Shown here: positions 7,573 through 14,151 of the stretch, piece by piece | How the letters are laid out: each line of letters begins with the position of its first letter | Numbering within the stretch: position 1 is the stretch's first letter | DNA from: Bacillus sp. ISL-7 | GTDB taxonomy: Bacteria; Bacillota; Bacilli; Bacillales_B; DSM-18226 | Length of the DNA: 16,394 bases | Reading direction: 5' to 3' | Assembly (NCBI RefSeq): GCF_018613065.1 | Contig: NZ_JAGGQW010000061.1 | Span: 1 to 16,394, forward strand | Position numbers and translations under genes: made by a program | The notes under the pieces: generated by a model | Database searches by the model: none | Seen by the model: only the letters and a program-made list of their open reading frames with translations | Told to the model about the DNA's origin: nothing

Positions 7573-7812
7573 ATGTATGAGGAATTTAATATTTTTGAAA
7601 AGGAACGGGGATTTTTGTAAAATATTGAGATTCCAGGATTAATATTAATCTTAGTACTTGTACTAATCGTTTTTGGACCTAAAAAACTTCCGGAACTTGG
7701 TCGTGCTGTCGGCCAATCATTGAGGGAATTTAAAAATTCAACTAAAGGTTTAATAGAAGATGATAAAGAACTGATTGAAGAAATAGTAAAATCCACGGAT
7801 AGTAAGTTGTAA
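7573..7812 (+). pseudogene. tatA: TatA-type twin-arginine translocase subunit with disrupted start
   Basis: Bases 7621-7812 encode [39 protein letters not shown] and a short acidic tail. This is a textbook TatA: one transmembrane helix, the [10 protein letters not shown] hinge and an amphipathic helix. TatA forms the pore-like component of the Tat system exporting folded proteins. The expected start (met, one or two residues, then NIGIPG) is missing: the codons before NIEIP are TTT TTG TAA. The same frame is open from an ATG at 7573, with GGGAG upstream, for 15 codons to that TAA (7618-7620). The gene is thus either broken by a nonsense change at codon 2-3, or started at a rare ATT codon at 7624. 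No tatC follows. A terminator lies at 7942-7979. Confidence 0.8.
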
Positions 7813-7941
7813 CAAAGAGGATGGTACCAAATGCGGTTCCATACTCTAATTTATTATGTTGAATGCTTTAAATGGATGGGTGAAAAAGTCTCGTCTTGAC
7901 AGTTGATTATGCCCACAACGATTGTCAGAGAGTTAAATATG

Positions 7942-7979
7942 AAAAGAGATTGAGGCATGGCAACCCCAATCTCTTTTTT
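7942..7979 (+). terminator. Terminator downstream of tatA
   Basis: AAAAGAGATTG (7942-7952) pairs perfectly with CAATCTCTTTT (7967-7977) around a 14-nt loop, and the T-run continues. Between the tatA stop and here I see no gene. Confidence 0.75.
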
Positions 7980-8129
7980 CTTCATTACGCCAAACCATCT
8001 TTAGATATAGATATCTAATTAGTGAGGCAAAAAATAGCTCACATCGTAATGTGGCATAATGCGCATGAAATTCCTTTAACTATTGATTGTTGATATCAAA
8101 TTCCTTTGCAATACTTAAATGGAATGGAA

Positions 8130-8163
8130 TAAACCTAATTTAATGAATATCTAATTAGGTTTA
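8130..8163. repeat. 11-bp perfect inverted repeat
   Basis: TAAACCTAATT (8130-8140) and AATTAGGTTTA (8153-8163) with a 12-nt spacer and no T-run. It could be an operator or a stray hairpin. The remaining bases between 7980 and 8380 show no gene or clear promoter. Confidence 0.4.
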
Positions 8164-8397
8164 ATAATCAATGGGTAATATCTTTTAACACTAAATTTTA
8201 AGGGGCGAATTGATGATAGGATCAAGCTGTTATTTCGATGGCTTTTTTGTTCAATAAGTTTAAAAAAAAACAACTGTAAAAAAACTGGTATGTTAAAATT
8301 TAGAAAAATAAACGGAATACTAGAAGCAGCGGTTTATGGTGATAAATATGGGAATTTAAGGTGGTAAATAACGAGGAAAAATGTTTTCGCATGGATT

Positions 8398-8799
8398 ATG
8401 TATATAGTAGGTTTAGTAGGTTTAGTAGGTTTAGTAGGTTTAGTAGGTTTCATCATTACATTGTTCATCATATTTATGAAAATCGATAATTCATTTACTT
8501 TTATATTTGTAATTGGATATGTGATTTTTCTGATTATTCTCCTTTTTTATTTTGTCATCGGATCTATTAGAAATGTAAGGAACATAAATTCAGTTGATAT
8601 ACGAAAAAGGGTATATACTTTCCTGCTTAGTGTTGTCCTACTTAGTGGTTTTTCTTTTCTTTTTTTCTATTTAAAAAAGCCCTCAGAAATAAATGTTAAT
8701 AGGCTTATATATACGCCTTTAGCAATATCACTCGGTTCAGCTTTTGCGGATTTACCATTTTTAGAAAGAAATAATCGGATACGCTTATACAATACGTAG
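8398..8799 (+). CDS. Small polytopic membrane protein with repeat-encoded N-terminus
   Basis: A 133-residue hydrophobic protein of unrecognised family with three or four transmembrane helices: about residues 4-27 (GLVGLVGLVGLVG then FIITLFIIF), 34-55, 72-92 and a weaker one near 104-120. The first helix is encoded by five tandem 9-bp units (8407-8451), each giving Gly-Leu-Val. The start is uncertain: the only good ribosome site, GAGG at 8373-8376, suits an ATG at 8381 whose frame ends at 8405-8407 after eight codons. The ATG at 8398 lies 21 nt from it. Either the short frame leads translation into this gene, or an indel has separated the start from the body. It is followed closely by the small gene at 8828 and the nucleotidyltransferase. 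Confidence 0.6.
   Translation: MYIVGLVGLVGLVGLVGFIITLFIIFMKIDNSFTFIFVIGYVIFLIILLFYFVIGSIRNVRNINSVDIRKRVYTFLLSVVLLSGFSFLFFYLKKPSEINVNRLIYTPLAISLGSAFADLPFLERNNRIRLYNT
8407..8451 (+). repeat. Five tandem 9-bp units (GTAGGTTTA)
   Basis: Four identical units and a fifth ending in C instead of A, in phase with the reading frame of the gene at 8398. Slippage would add or remove Gly-Leu-Val triplets in the first membrane helix without shifting frame. Confidence 0.9.
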
Positions 8800-8827
8800 A
8801 GACGCTTGTTTAGGTTTGGAAAGCAAT

Positions 8828-8950
8828 ATGAAGAAAAAATTAATGATTGCGATACTATTAATCATGCTTACATTCATTATATACAGACCTTTGCGAAGGC
8901 ACTTTAAAAACATATTTTCACGATTAGAAACTAGGGGGGAATACAATTGA
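8828..8950 (+). CDS. Small membrane peptide (40 aa)
   Basis: The ATG at 8828 opens MKKKLMIAILLIMLTFIIYR, then PLRRHFKNIFSRLETRGEYN to TGA at 8948-8950. This is one N-terminal membrane helix with a basic cytosolic tail. The upstream GGAAAG is a modest ribosome site. Its stop overlaps the TTG start of the nucleotidyltransferase by four bases (TTGA), the arrangement of translationally coupled genes, and its last codons contain the ribosome site of that gene. No family is recognised. It is real if the coupling is real; the alternative is a chance frame over the leader. Confidence 0.5.
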   Translation: MKKKLMIAILLIMLTFIIYRPLRRHFKNIFSRLETRGEYN

Positions 8951-9732
8951 TAGAAACAATTATTAAAACGTTGAAAAACATCGAAATAGACTATAACGTT
9001 AAAATCCTTTATGCGTGTGAATCCGGCAGCAGAGCTTGGGAGTTTCCATCTAAAGATAGTGATTATGATGTTCGGTTTATTTATGTACATAACCAAGATG
9101 ATTACCTAACGATTGACCAAATAGGGGTAGGGAAAAAACGGGATGTCATTGAACTTCCCATCAATAACCTACTTGATGTTACCGGGTGGGAATTGACCAA
9201 AGCTTTAAAGCTTTTTAGGAAATCCAATCCGCCTCTAATGGAATGGCTTCATTCAGGAATTGTCTACTATCAAGCGTTTTCCACCATTGATCAAATGAAG
9301 GAGCTTAGTAAAACTATTTTTGCCCCACATTCCTGTCTTCATCACTATTTGAATATGGCCAGTAATAACTTCCGAGAATATTTACAAGGTGATGACGTGA
9401 AGATAAAAAAATATTTTTATGTACTACGACCGGTATTGGCTGCAAAGTGGATAGAACAGTTCAATAAATTTCCTCCATTAGAATTCTCCACATTGTTGGA
9501 AAAATTAGTACCAGATGGGGAATTAAAGCAAGAAATTCACATCCTTTTAAAAAGAAAAATGCATGGGGAAGAACTGGATCTGGAGCCTCGAATCAAGGTC
9601 ATCAGCCAGTTTTTAAATGAGGAAATCACTCGTCTTCGTGAATTCACAAACACCTTAAATATTTCCATACCAGACTTTACACCGATGCTGGATAAATTAT
9701 TCAGAGATACGCTTGAAGAGGTTTGGAACTAA
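8947..9732 (+). CDS. ycgL: YcgL-type nucleotidyltransferase domain protein
   Basis: A 261-residue soluble protein of the polymerase-beta nucleotidyltransferase superfamily, resembling Bacillus YcgL. YACESGSRAWEFPSKDSDYD (22-41) contains the G-S-R loop and the DSDYD metal-binding aspartates (Asp39, Asp41). EWLHSGIVYY and the segment HHYLNMASNNFREYL resemble the remainder of this family. The physiological substrate is unknown; relatives transfer NMP groups to small molecules or proteins. The TTG start at 8947 is backed by AGGGGGGA 7 nt upstream and by homology beginning at once; no ATG lies nearby. It is coupled to the small membrane gene by a 4-base overlap. A weak terminator follows at 9755-9774. 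Confidence 0.85.
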   Translation: MIETIIKTLKNIEIDYNVKILYACESGSRAWEFPSKDSDYDVRFIYVHNQDDYLTIDQIGVGKKRDVIELPINNLLDVTGWELTKALKLFRKSNPPLMEWLHSGIVYYQAFSTIDQMKELSKTIFAPHSCLHHYLNMASNNFREYLQGDDVKIKKYFYVLRPVLAAKWIEQFNKFPPLEFSTLLEKLVPDGELKQEIHILLKRKMHGEELDLEPRIKVISQFLNEEITRLREFTNTLNISIPDFTPMLDKLFRDTLEEVWN

Positions 9733-9754
9733 TTTCATCTTTGGAAAATTGGCT

Positions 9755-9774
9755 GCCCGTCTAGACGGCTTTTT
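9755..9774 (+). terminator. Weak terminator after the nucleotidyltransferase
   Basis: GCCCGT (9755-9760) and ACGGC (9765-9769) form a short stem with one bulge and a CTAG loop, then five T. The bases 9775-9882 hold nothing I can name. Confidence 0.45.
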
Positions 9775-9882
9775 ACAAAGAAATGGTTTATCAAGTATTC
9801 TTAATTAGTGCGTTCTTGACCATATGTAACGTTATATTAAATGATCTCACCAATTCGGACTATGTATTTGTGTAAAAAAGTA

Positions 9883-9986
9883 GATGTCTCAATAGAAAGG
9901 GTTAGACCTCACCAGGTCGCTAATTTCTTCCTAATAAGCGACTAAAATGGAGTGTGAAACATGAGGTCCAACCCTTTTGAGACATC
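9883..9986. repeat. 104-nt imperfect palindrome with an internal stem
   Basis: The outer arms are GATGTCTCA...AAAGGGTT-GACCTCA (9883-9911) and TGAGGTC-AACCCTTTTGAGACATC (9962-9986). An inner stem pairs GTCGCT (9916-9921) with AGCGAC (9937-9942). Read on the minus strand it is followed by CTACTTTTTTAC, so it may act as the terminator of the methyltransferase gene. Its length and nested stems also suit a MITE-like insertion. Confidence 0.65.
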
Positions 9987-9994
9987 CTCTTTCC

Positions 9995-10340
9995 TTATTC
10001 TTTTATTCCGATCACACGAATCCTTTTATAATTTATAATCCAGCTGCCATCTTTATATAGAATGTCTTTAAGCTTGTTTTCAACTTGTGATATGATACGT
10101 ACTTTTGAGTCATCAAGAATCCCTTCAAACATACTGCTGCCAATCATATCAATCCAGTTTCTAATTGCCCGGTCTCCGTCCAATGGAGTTGGCCGATCAA
10201 AGCGGTGGGCAAAGGTCACTCTAAAGCCCACTTGTTCCATTAAAGATGAATATTCAGCAATACTGGGAAAAAACCAAGGGAAATGATCCATTTTAAAAGG
10301 GAAACCTTCTGTCTCAATTTGATTCATGATTTCCTTGGTT
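9995..10340 (-). pseudogene. SAM-dependent methyltransferase, C-terminal third
   Basis: The frame from about 10340 reads LGTKEIMNQIETEGFPFK, then WFFPSIAEYSSLMEQVGF, AHRFDRPTPLDG, IRNWIDMIGSS and a tail IINYKRIRVIGIKE, with stop at 9995. This matches the C-terminal part of a small class I methyltransferase family common in Bacillaceae (the 'PSxxEYxxLLExxGF...FDRPTxLxG...NWLxMF...YKRIRVVA' pattern). The N-terminal Rossmann part with the SAM-binding E/DLGCGTG loop is absent. Directly upstream (higher coordinates) lies the C-terminus of an IS110-family transposase, whose stop overlaps this frame, so an insertion followed by deletion removed the 5' half. The ATG at 10414 that opens the frame belongs to transposon sequence and is not a real start. 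Confidence 0.8.
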
Positions 10341-10341
10341 C

Positions 10342-11347
10342 CTAAGCTATATCTTGGAAAGTTGTTCTGCTTTTTAGTAAGGCATAAATCCAATGTAAGA
10401 GTTTGTTTACACAAGCAATAATGGCTACTCTAAAGGGTTTTCCTTCATCTCGTTTCTTGTCATAATACTCTCGTAATCTTTTATTGCGTGGAATAATCTC
10501 ATCAGTCGTTTTCTTTTTACGGGAATCATTAAACCGATCTATCTCTCCGATTTCAGAAATAATCGTTGCAGCGATTTTTTCTCCGACTCCAGGGATAGAT
10601 TGAAGGATTTCATATTCTTCAATTTCACTAGCGAGGGCATCTATTTCATCCGCGATATTGGATAGATGCTCTTGGTATTGAAGAACAATCTTAACCAAGA
10701 TTTCAAGGTTAAAAATATGACTATCGTAGAGATTGTTTTGAAAAGGATCACGAAGGGCTGCTTCTCTTAACTTCTGTGCCTTTTCCTTTGCCCATGACTC
10801 CGAACGACTCATACATAATGAAGCTATTTTATCCGTTAACTCTTTTTCACTCACACTTAATACAGCCTTAGAAGTAGGGAATTCTAGTAAAGTAAGTAAT
10901 GATACTTTCGAATATAGGCTTCCAAATACACCTCGATACTCAGGAAAAACCTGATCAATTAAAGAATGAAGCTATATCTTTGTTTTAGCTGATATTTCCG
11001 CAATACTCTCTTGTTGTCTTGTCAGATTACGAAGGTTTAATAGTTGAACTCCACGCTTCTTGTAAGGCTCTAGTTCCTCTTTATAAAACAGTTCACAAAG
11101 GTGATAAGCATCAATTGCATCAGTTTTTACCTTTCGAAGGCTTGTGCCCTTGGCTCTATGAGAGATAAGTGGATTGACGAGAATATAAACATAATTTTGT
11201 TTCTCTAGAAACTGAATAACGGGAATATGATAATGACCAGTTGATTCTAAAACAACCGAAGGTTGATGACCACAAGCAGCCTTTTCAACATCTTGAAGGA
11301 ATTCTAATAAGCTTCCTAATCCTTTAAGATTGTGAGTAATACGGAAT
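10342..11347 (-). pseudogene. IS110-family transposase, 5'-truncated and with nonsense codon
   Basis: Read from 11346, the frame gives FRITHNLKGLGSLLEFLQDV, then VVLESTGHYHIPVIQFLEKQ, NPLISHRAKGTSLRKVKTDA-IDAYHLCELF, then a TAG at about 10973-10975 where the family has a codon before LHSLIDQVFPEY. The C-terminal domain follows: LQSIPGVGEKIAATIISEIG, KLLHWIYALL, stop at 10342. The order (RuvC-like DEDD domain, coiled coil, Tnp_20 helix-hairpin-helix domain) is that of IS110 recombinases. About 30 N-terminal residues, including the first catalytic Asp, are missing because the reading frame is replaced beyond 11347 by a hairpin sequence. The element is inactive on both counts, and its 5' non-coding end, where an IS110 bridge RNA would be encoded, is gone. 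Confidence 0.85.
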
Positions 11348-11351
11348 AAAA

Positions 11352-11411
11352 TTATAAGAGCCTAAAATATGCAAGTTTTTATACACTACTTGTATATTTC
11401 GGCTCTTATAA
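11352..11411. repeat. 60-nt near-perfect hairpin at the IS110 truncation point
   Basis: TTATAAGAGCC and the following AAATATGCAAGT (11352-11376) pair with ACTTGTATATTT-GGCTCTTATAA (11388-11411), leaving one small irregularity and an 11-nt loop. It sits exactly where the IS110 reading frame is lost, so it looks like inserted or recombined material. It could be the end of another element or a strong terminator. Confidence 0.65.
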
Positions 11412-11517
11412 CATTCATAAAACATACTGCCATAAACAGCTTTCTTAATTGCCCAAAATAAGAGAATCATGTTCGTAGATGCTCCCTTTCAAATGACATT
11501 GGTTTTTATCTAACTTC

Positions 11518-11570
11518 CAGTTAAGTGTGTCACTTAAATGAGCAAAAACTGTGTCATTTATCTAGACGGT
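11518..11570. mobile_element. Possible terminal remnant of an IS21-type element
   Basis: Two TGTGTCA repeats 14 nt apart (11526 and 11540), each followed by an AT-rich TTAAAT/TTTATC tail, and a TTAAGTG-TGT-CACTTAA palindrome (11521-11537). Multiple short direct repeats of this kind are typical of IS21-family ends in Bacillus. No istA or istB sequence remains. The bases 11412-11517 hold nothing recognised. Confidence 0.3.
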
Positions 11571-11697
11571 CACACTTGTCCAGCATCTTTATTTGGCCCA
11601 GCACTATGACCAATAATTTCCCTATTATAAAGATCGACAAATAAACATATGTAATGCCAACGATTTTCAACTCTTACGTATGTTAAAAGTAGACTTA
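11571..11697 (-). pseudogene. IS3-family transposase (OrfB) fragment
   Basis: LTYVRVENRWHYICLFVDLY-NREIIGHSAGPNKDA is unmistakably the start of the DDE integrase core of IS3-family OrfB proteins (normally '...TDLTYVRVGNRWHYICLFVDLYNREIIGHSAG...'). The piece is only about 40 residues. The first catalytic Asp, expected just before LTYV, is lost at the junction (VSLLLTYV), and the rest of the core with the second Asp and the Glu is missing downstream of a TGA at 11570-11572. The longer open frame up to 11812 is non-homologous DNA read in phase. Confidence 0.85.
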
Positions 11698-11927
11698 CAA
11701 ATTTTGCGGGTAACCACCGCAACTTGACAAGGAGCCTCTGCGGGCATGCTTTTCCAGCCAGGAAACCAGATGGTAATGACATCTGGCTTACCGAACAGGC
11801 TAGCATACCCACCTCTCCTAGTAAAGTTGCTAGTACGGATCTCTTATGCTAGTAAGCAGTATGCCCTGGTTTGGCGGTTAGTCTACTTGACCTTAATTTT
11901 TTTGTTCAGTTAAGTGTAGCCGATTCA
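11698..11927. other. Structured non-coding stretch between two transposon remnants
   Basis: This has no protein-like frame, but contains several short stems: GCGGGTAACC-ACCGC (about 11707-11721), CCAGATG...CATCTGG (about 11767-11789) nested in AGCCAGG/GGCTT, and TGCTAGTA repeats near 11829 and 11847. Its GC content is visibly higher than the surroundings. It looks like the RNA-coding or terminal part of a mobile element, but I cannot name the class. Confidence 0.4.
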
Positions 11928-12393
11928 AGGCAATAATAATGCTATTAAAAGTGTAAAGAATCGTACAGCTCTTAATGTAACTCCTAACCAAAACCTCTCA
12001 TAATAATCCTCAGATGCTTGCAAGAACATTTTCAAGTAGATGGCAAAGTCTTTTTAGAGTAACAGAATATTCCTGCTTTATTCTTGTTAGGAAATAAGAT
12101 GATACAAAAACCGTATAATAAGTACGACAATATATCCTCAATTTTATCTGAAAAAAAACTGATGCTGTGGGAAACACATTTTCTAATACTGTGATATCGA
12201 CATCATCGTTTCCGTGAGGATAATTTTTGACAACTTTTCAAGCAAGGATTCGTATAATATTTGTTTCGTCAAGAATATTTTCACAATAGATAAAAATAAT
12301 TTGCTTCCCTTTAATATTTCGAGGGTTTAAAATTCTATATCCTCACAATTTGTAAGTTTATCGTGGAAAAATTTATCAAAAAGCAGCGTAAAA

Positions 12394-12414
12394 CCCCTAG
12401 CTTTAGATATGGGG
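12394..12414 (+). repeat. Left-end subterminal hairpin of the TnpB element
   Basis: CCCC/GGGG outer stem, TAGC/GATA inner stem with one mismatch, TTTA loop and a bulged T. It sits 17 nt from the left end. Confidence 0.8.
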
Positions 12415-12486
12415 ATATAAGCTGTTTTTTTTGTTCGATTTTTTAGGATAATGCATTAATTTTACTATACAATCTATGATATTCTT

Positions 12487-12495
12487 TGGTATAAT
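12487..12495 (+). promoter_or_regulatory. Extended -10 promoter for tnpB
   Basis: TGGTATAAT, a perfect extended -10 hexamer, 45 nt before the tnpB ATG. No good -35 is seen, which an extended -10 can tolerate. Confidence 0.55.
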
Positions 12496-12539
12496 GGAAT
12501 TACAAATAGAACGCTTGTTCCTAAAAAGGGGTAAACGAA

Positions 12540-14036
12540 ATGTATCGATCCTATAAAATACAAATTCAGCCCGGACATGAATTGTTCGACTACTGTGACT
12601 CACTCTGTTTTAAAGCGAAAAACTTGTACAATATCACCAACTACTATATTAGACAGGTTTACACAGCTTTAAAAAAAGAAACTAGAAATGAAAATCAGCT
12701 TCAACTTCTAACAGATATCCAAGTCCATTTACCTCAAATGAATAAAATTCGTCTAAAAAGTTTTGAGAGAGCCAAATCTAAGTCTCAAAAAGTCGATAAT
12801 AATGGTCATGTTTTTGAGACAAAACCAAAGCTATTTGAAATGCCCCATCCAGAGAAAGCATTCCTTCCCTATACCTTTGTAGAAGCACTGTTTAAAGTGA
12901 TGAAACAAACCGATTACCTTTCTATGCCCTCACAGTCCAATCAACAAACAATAAAAAAGGTATATGATGATTGGAAAAGTTTCTTCGAAGCCTCTAAGAA
13001 ATATAAAATTAATCCTACTAACTTTTCCGGAAAGCCAAAGATTCCAAAATACAAACCGAAAAATGGACGCACGACCTGTTATTTAACCAATCAAATTACC
13101 AAAATTAAAAATGGAAATATGCTTTCATTACCAGGAACTCCTCTTACATTAAAACTGGGAAAAATCGTACATACAGATGGGAAACTACAACAAGTACGAA
13201 TTGTCCCGTCCTATGGGCGGTATGTAATGGAAGTTGTTTTTAAAAGTGAACAGGAAAAGGAGATCAAACGATCTGAAAAACAATTAAATGAGTGGGTATT
13301 TGAGCCGAAACGAGTAATGGGTATTGATTTAGGCGTAGATAACCTGGCAACTATCATCGATAACACGGGGCTAAAGCCTCTGCTTATCAAGGGCAAATGG
13401 TTAAAATCAATCAATCAATACTATAACAAATTAAGAGCCAAATACATGAGTATCCTTCGAAATGGAAAAGGACCAAAGGAAGGGAAGTTTCACAGCACAA
13501 GATTAACTTCATTAGACCGAAAAAGGAACAATCGAGTCATGGATTTTTTACATAAGGCCAGTGCAAAAGTGGTGGAGATTGCTCAAGAAAGAACCATTGA
13601 TACAATCATCATAGGTAAAAATGAAGGTTGGAAGATGGAGGTTGATATGCATAAGACTACAAAACAAACCTTCATACAAATCCCATATGCCACTTTCATA
13701 GGAATGATTCGATACAAAGCAGAACGACATGGAATTCAAGTCATTGTCCGAGAAGAAAGCTATACCACTAAATCTAGTTTCTTGAATCATGACCCGATTC
13801 CAACTTACGGGGAAGAGCACCAAACTAATTTTAGCGGGTATAGAAGCAGTCGAGCTTTTTACAAAATCAAGGGTTCTAAGATTTTGATCCATGCCGATGT
13901 GAATGGAGCTTTTAATATTGTCCGTAAACATACCAAGGATGTCTTCGAAGAACTGGAGCGAAAACAATTCCTCCAATCCCCAAGAAAAATAATCATCATA
14001 AAAAAAAGAAAAGCAAAGCTGAAGACCTCGGTCTGA
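12540..14036 (+). CDS. tnpB: TnpB, RNA-guided endonuclease of an IS605-type element
   Basis: A 498-residue TnpB of the IS1341 group. TnpB uses an omega RNA from the element's right end to cut DNA next to a target-adjacent motif, favouring retention of the element. The N-terminus MYRSYKIQIQPGHELFDYCD and a helical recognition part precede the RuvC-like domain. RuvC-I is VMGIDLGVDNLATI (Asp263) and RuvC-III is IHADVNGAFNIVRK (Asp453). The second block reads TIIIGKNEGWKMEVDMHK, where canonical TnpBs have an E-D-L; the nearest acids are Glu362 and Glu367. The Cys4 zinc ribbon between blocks II and III is absent (YTTKSSFLNHDP), as in other members of this subgroup. ATG 12540 has AAGGGG upstream. 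The frame is intact. Confidence 0.9.
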   Translation: MYRSYKIQIQPGHELFDYCDSLCFKAKNLYNITNYYIRQVYTALKKETRNENQLQLLTDIQVHLPQMNKIRLKSFERAKSKSQKVDNNGHVFETKPKLFEMPHPEKAFLPYTFVEALFKVMKQTDYLSMPSQSNQQTIKKVYDDWKSFFEASKKYKINPTNFSGKPKIPKYKPKNGRTTCYLTNQITKIKNGNMLSLPGTPLTLKLGKIVHTDGKLQQVRIVPSYGRYVMEVVFKSEQEKEIKRSEKQLNEWVFEPKRVMGIDLGVDNLATIIDNTGLKPLLIKGKWLKSINQYYNKLRAKYMSILRNGKGPKEGKFHSTRLTSLDRKRNNRVMDFLHKASAKVVEIAQERTIDTIIIGKNEGWKMEVDMHKTTKQTFIQIPYATFIGMIRYKAERHGIQVIVREESYTTKSSFLNHDPIPTYGEEHQTNFSGYRSSRAFYKIKGSKILIHADVNGAFNIVRKHTKDVFEELERKQFLQSPRKIIIIKKRKAKLKTSV

Positions 14037-14151
14037 TGTAATAGCGGGACTTGTGGTAGCCCTCGTAAAGACAATGCGGCTTTAAAGCCTATTCTTTCGA
14101 AACCCCTAGCTTCAGCTATGGGGATACTCATAATTTTGCTCTATAGAATCG
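13980..14151 (+). ncRNA. Predicted omega RNA (reRNA) of the TnpB element
   Basis: By analogy with characterised IS200/IS605 elements, the RNA spans the 3' end of tnpB and the right end, then reads about 16-20 nt of flanking DNA as guide. The scaffold here includes CGGGACTT-GTGGTAGCCC, AATGCGGCTTTAAAGCC and the right-end hairpin. The guide would begin at 14132 (AATTTTGCTCTATAGAATCG). The 5' boundary is approximate. It is inferred from position and family knowledge, not from expression. Confidence 0.6.
14103..14123 (+). repeat. Right-end subterminal hairpin of the TnpB element
   Basis: CCCC/GGGG and TAGC/GCTA stems, TTCA loop and a bulged T, 8 nt from the right end. It is the partner of the left hairpin and also the 3' part of the omega RNA scaffold. 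Confidence 0.85.

Larger units (their letters stand above)
12377..14131 (+). mobile_element. IS605/IS1341-type element carrying tnpB only
   Basis: 1755 bp. The ends carry matching imperfect hairpins: CCCC-TAGC-TTTA-GATA-T-GGGG (12394-12414) and CCCC-TAGC-TTCA-GCTA-T-GGGG (14103-14123), both with the same unpaired T. Such mismatched subterminal hairpins are recognised by TnpA Y1 transposases of the IS200/IS605 family. The left flank is TTTAT (12372-12376) and the right end reads CTCAT (14127-14131). Deleting 12377-14131 rejoins the interrupted gerA-like frame without losing a codon, which fixes both ends. There is no tnpA, so movement would need one in trans. No target duplication, as expected for this family. 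Confidence 0.88.

Noticed and set aside
7542..7796. 84-aa minus-strand frame opposite tatA
   Set aside because: It is the antisense shadow of the clear TatA coding sequence.
8407..8451. Candidate CRISPR-like array
   Set aside because: Contiguous 9-bp tandem units with no spacers, inside a coding frame; not a CRISPR.
8785..9096. 103-aa minus-strand frame over the nucleotidyltransferase start
   Set aside because: Antisense shadow; it crosses the coupled small gene and the conserved NTase motif.
10342..10854. 170-aa frame as an independent gene
   Set aside because: It is the C-terminal part of the IS110 transposase downstream of the nonsense codon, with an internal Met only.
11329..11470. Minus-strand frame beginning MILLFWAIKKAVYG through the hairpin
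   Set aside because: It runs through both arms of the palindrome and into IS110 sequence out of frame, with no ribosome site; chance frame.
13548..14131. Minus-strand frames of 142 and 90 aa opposite tnpB
   Set aside because: They are shadows of the intact tnpB reading frame and the element's right end.
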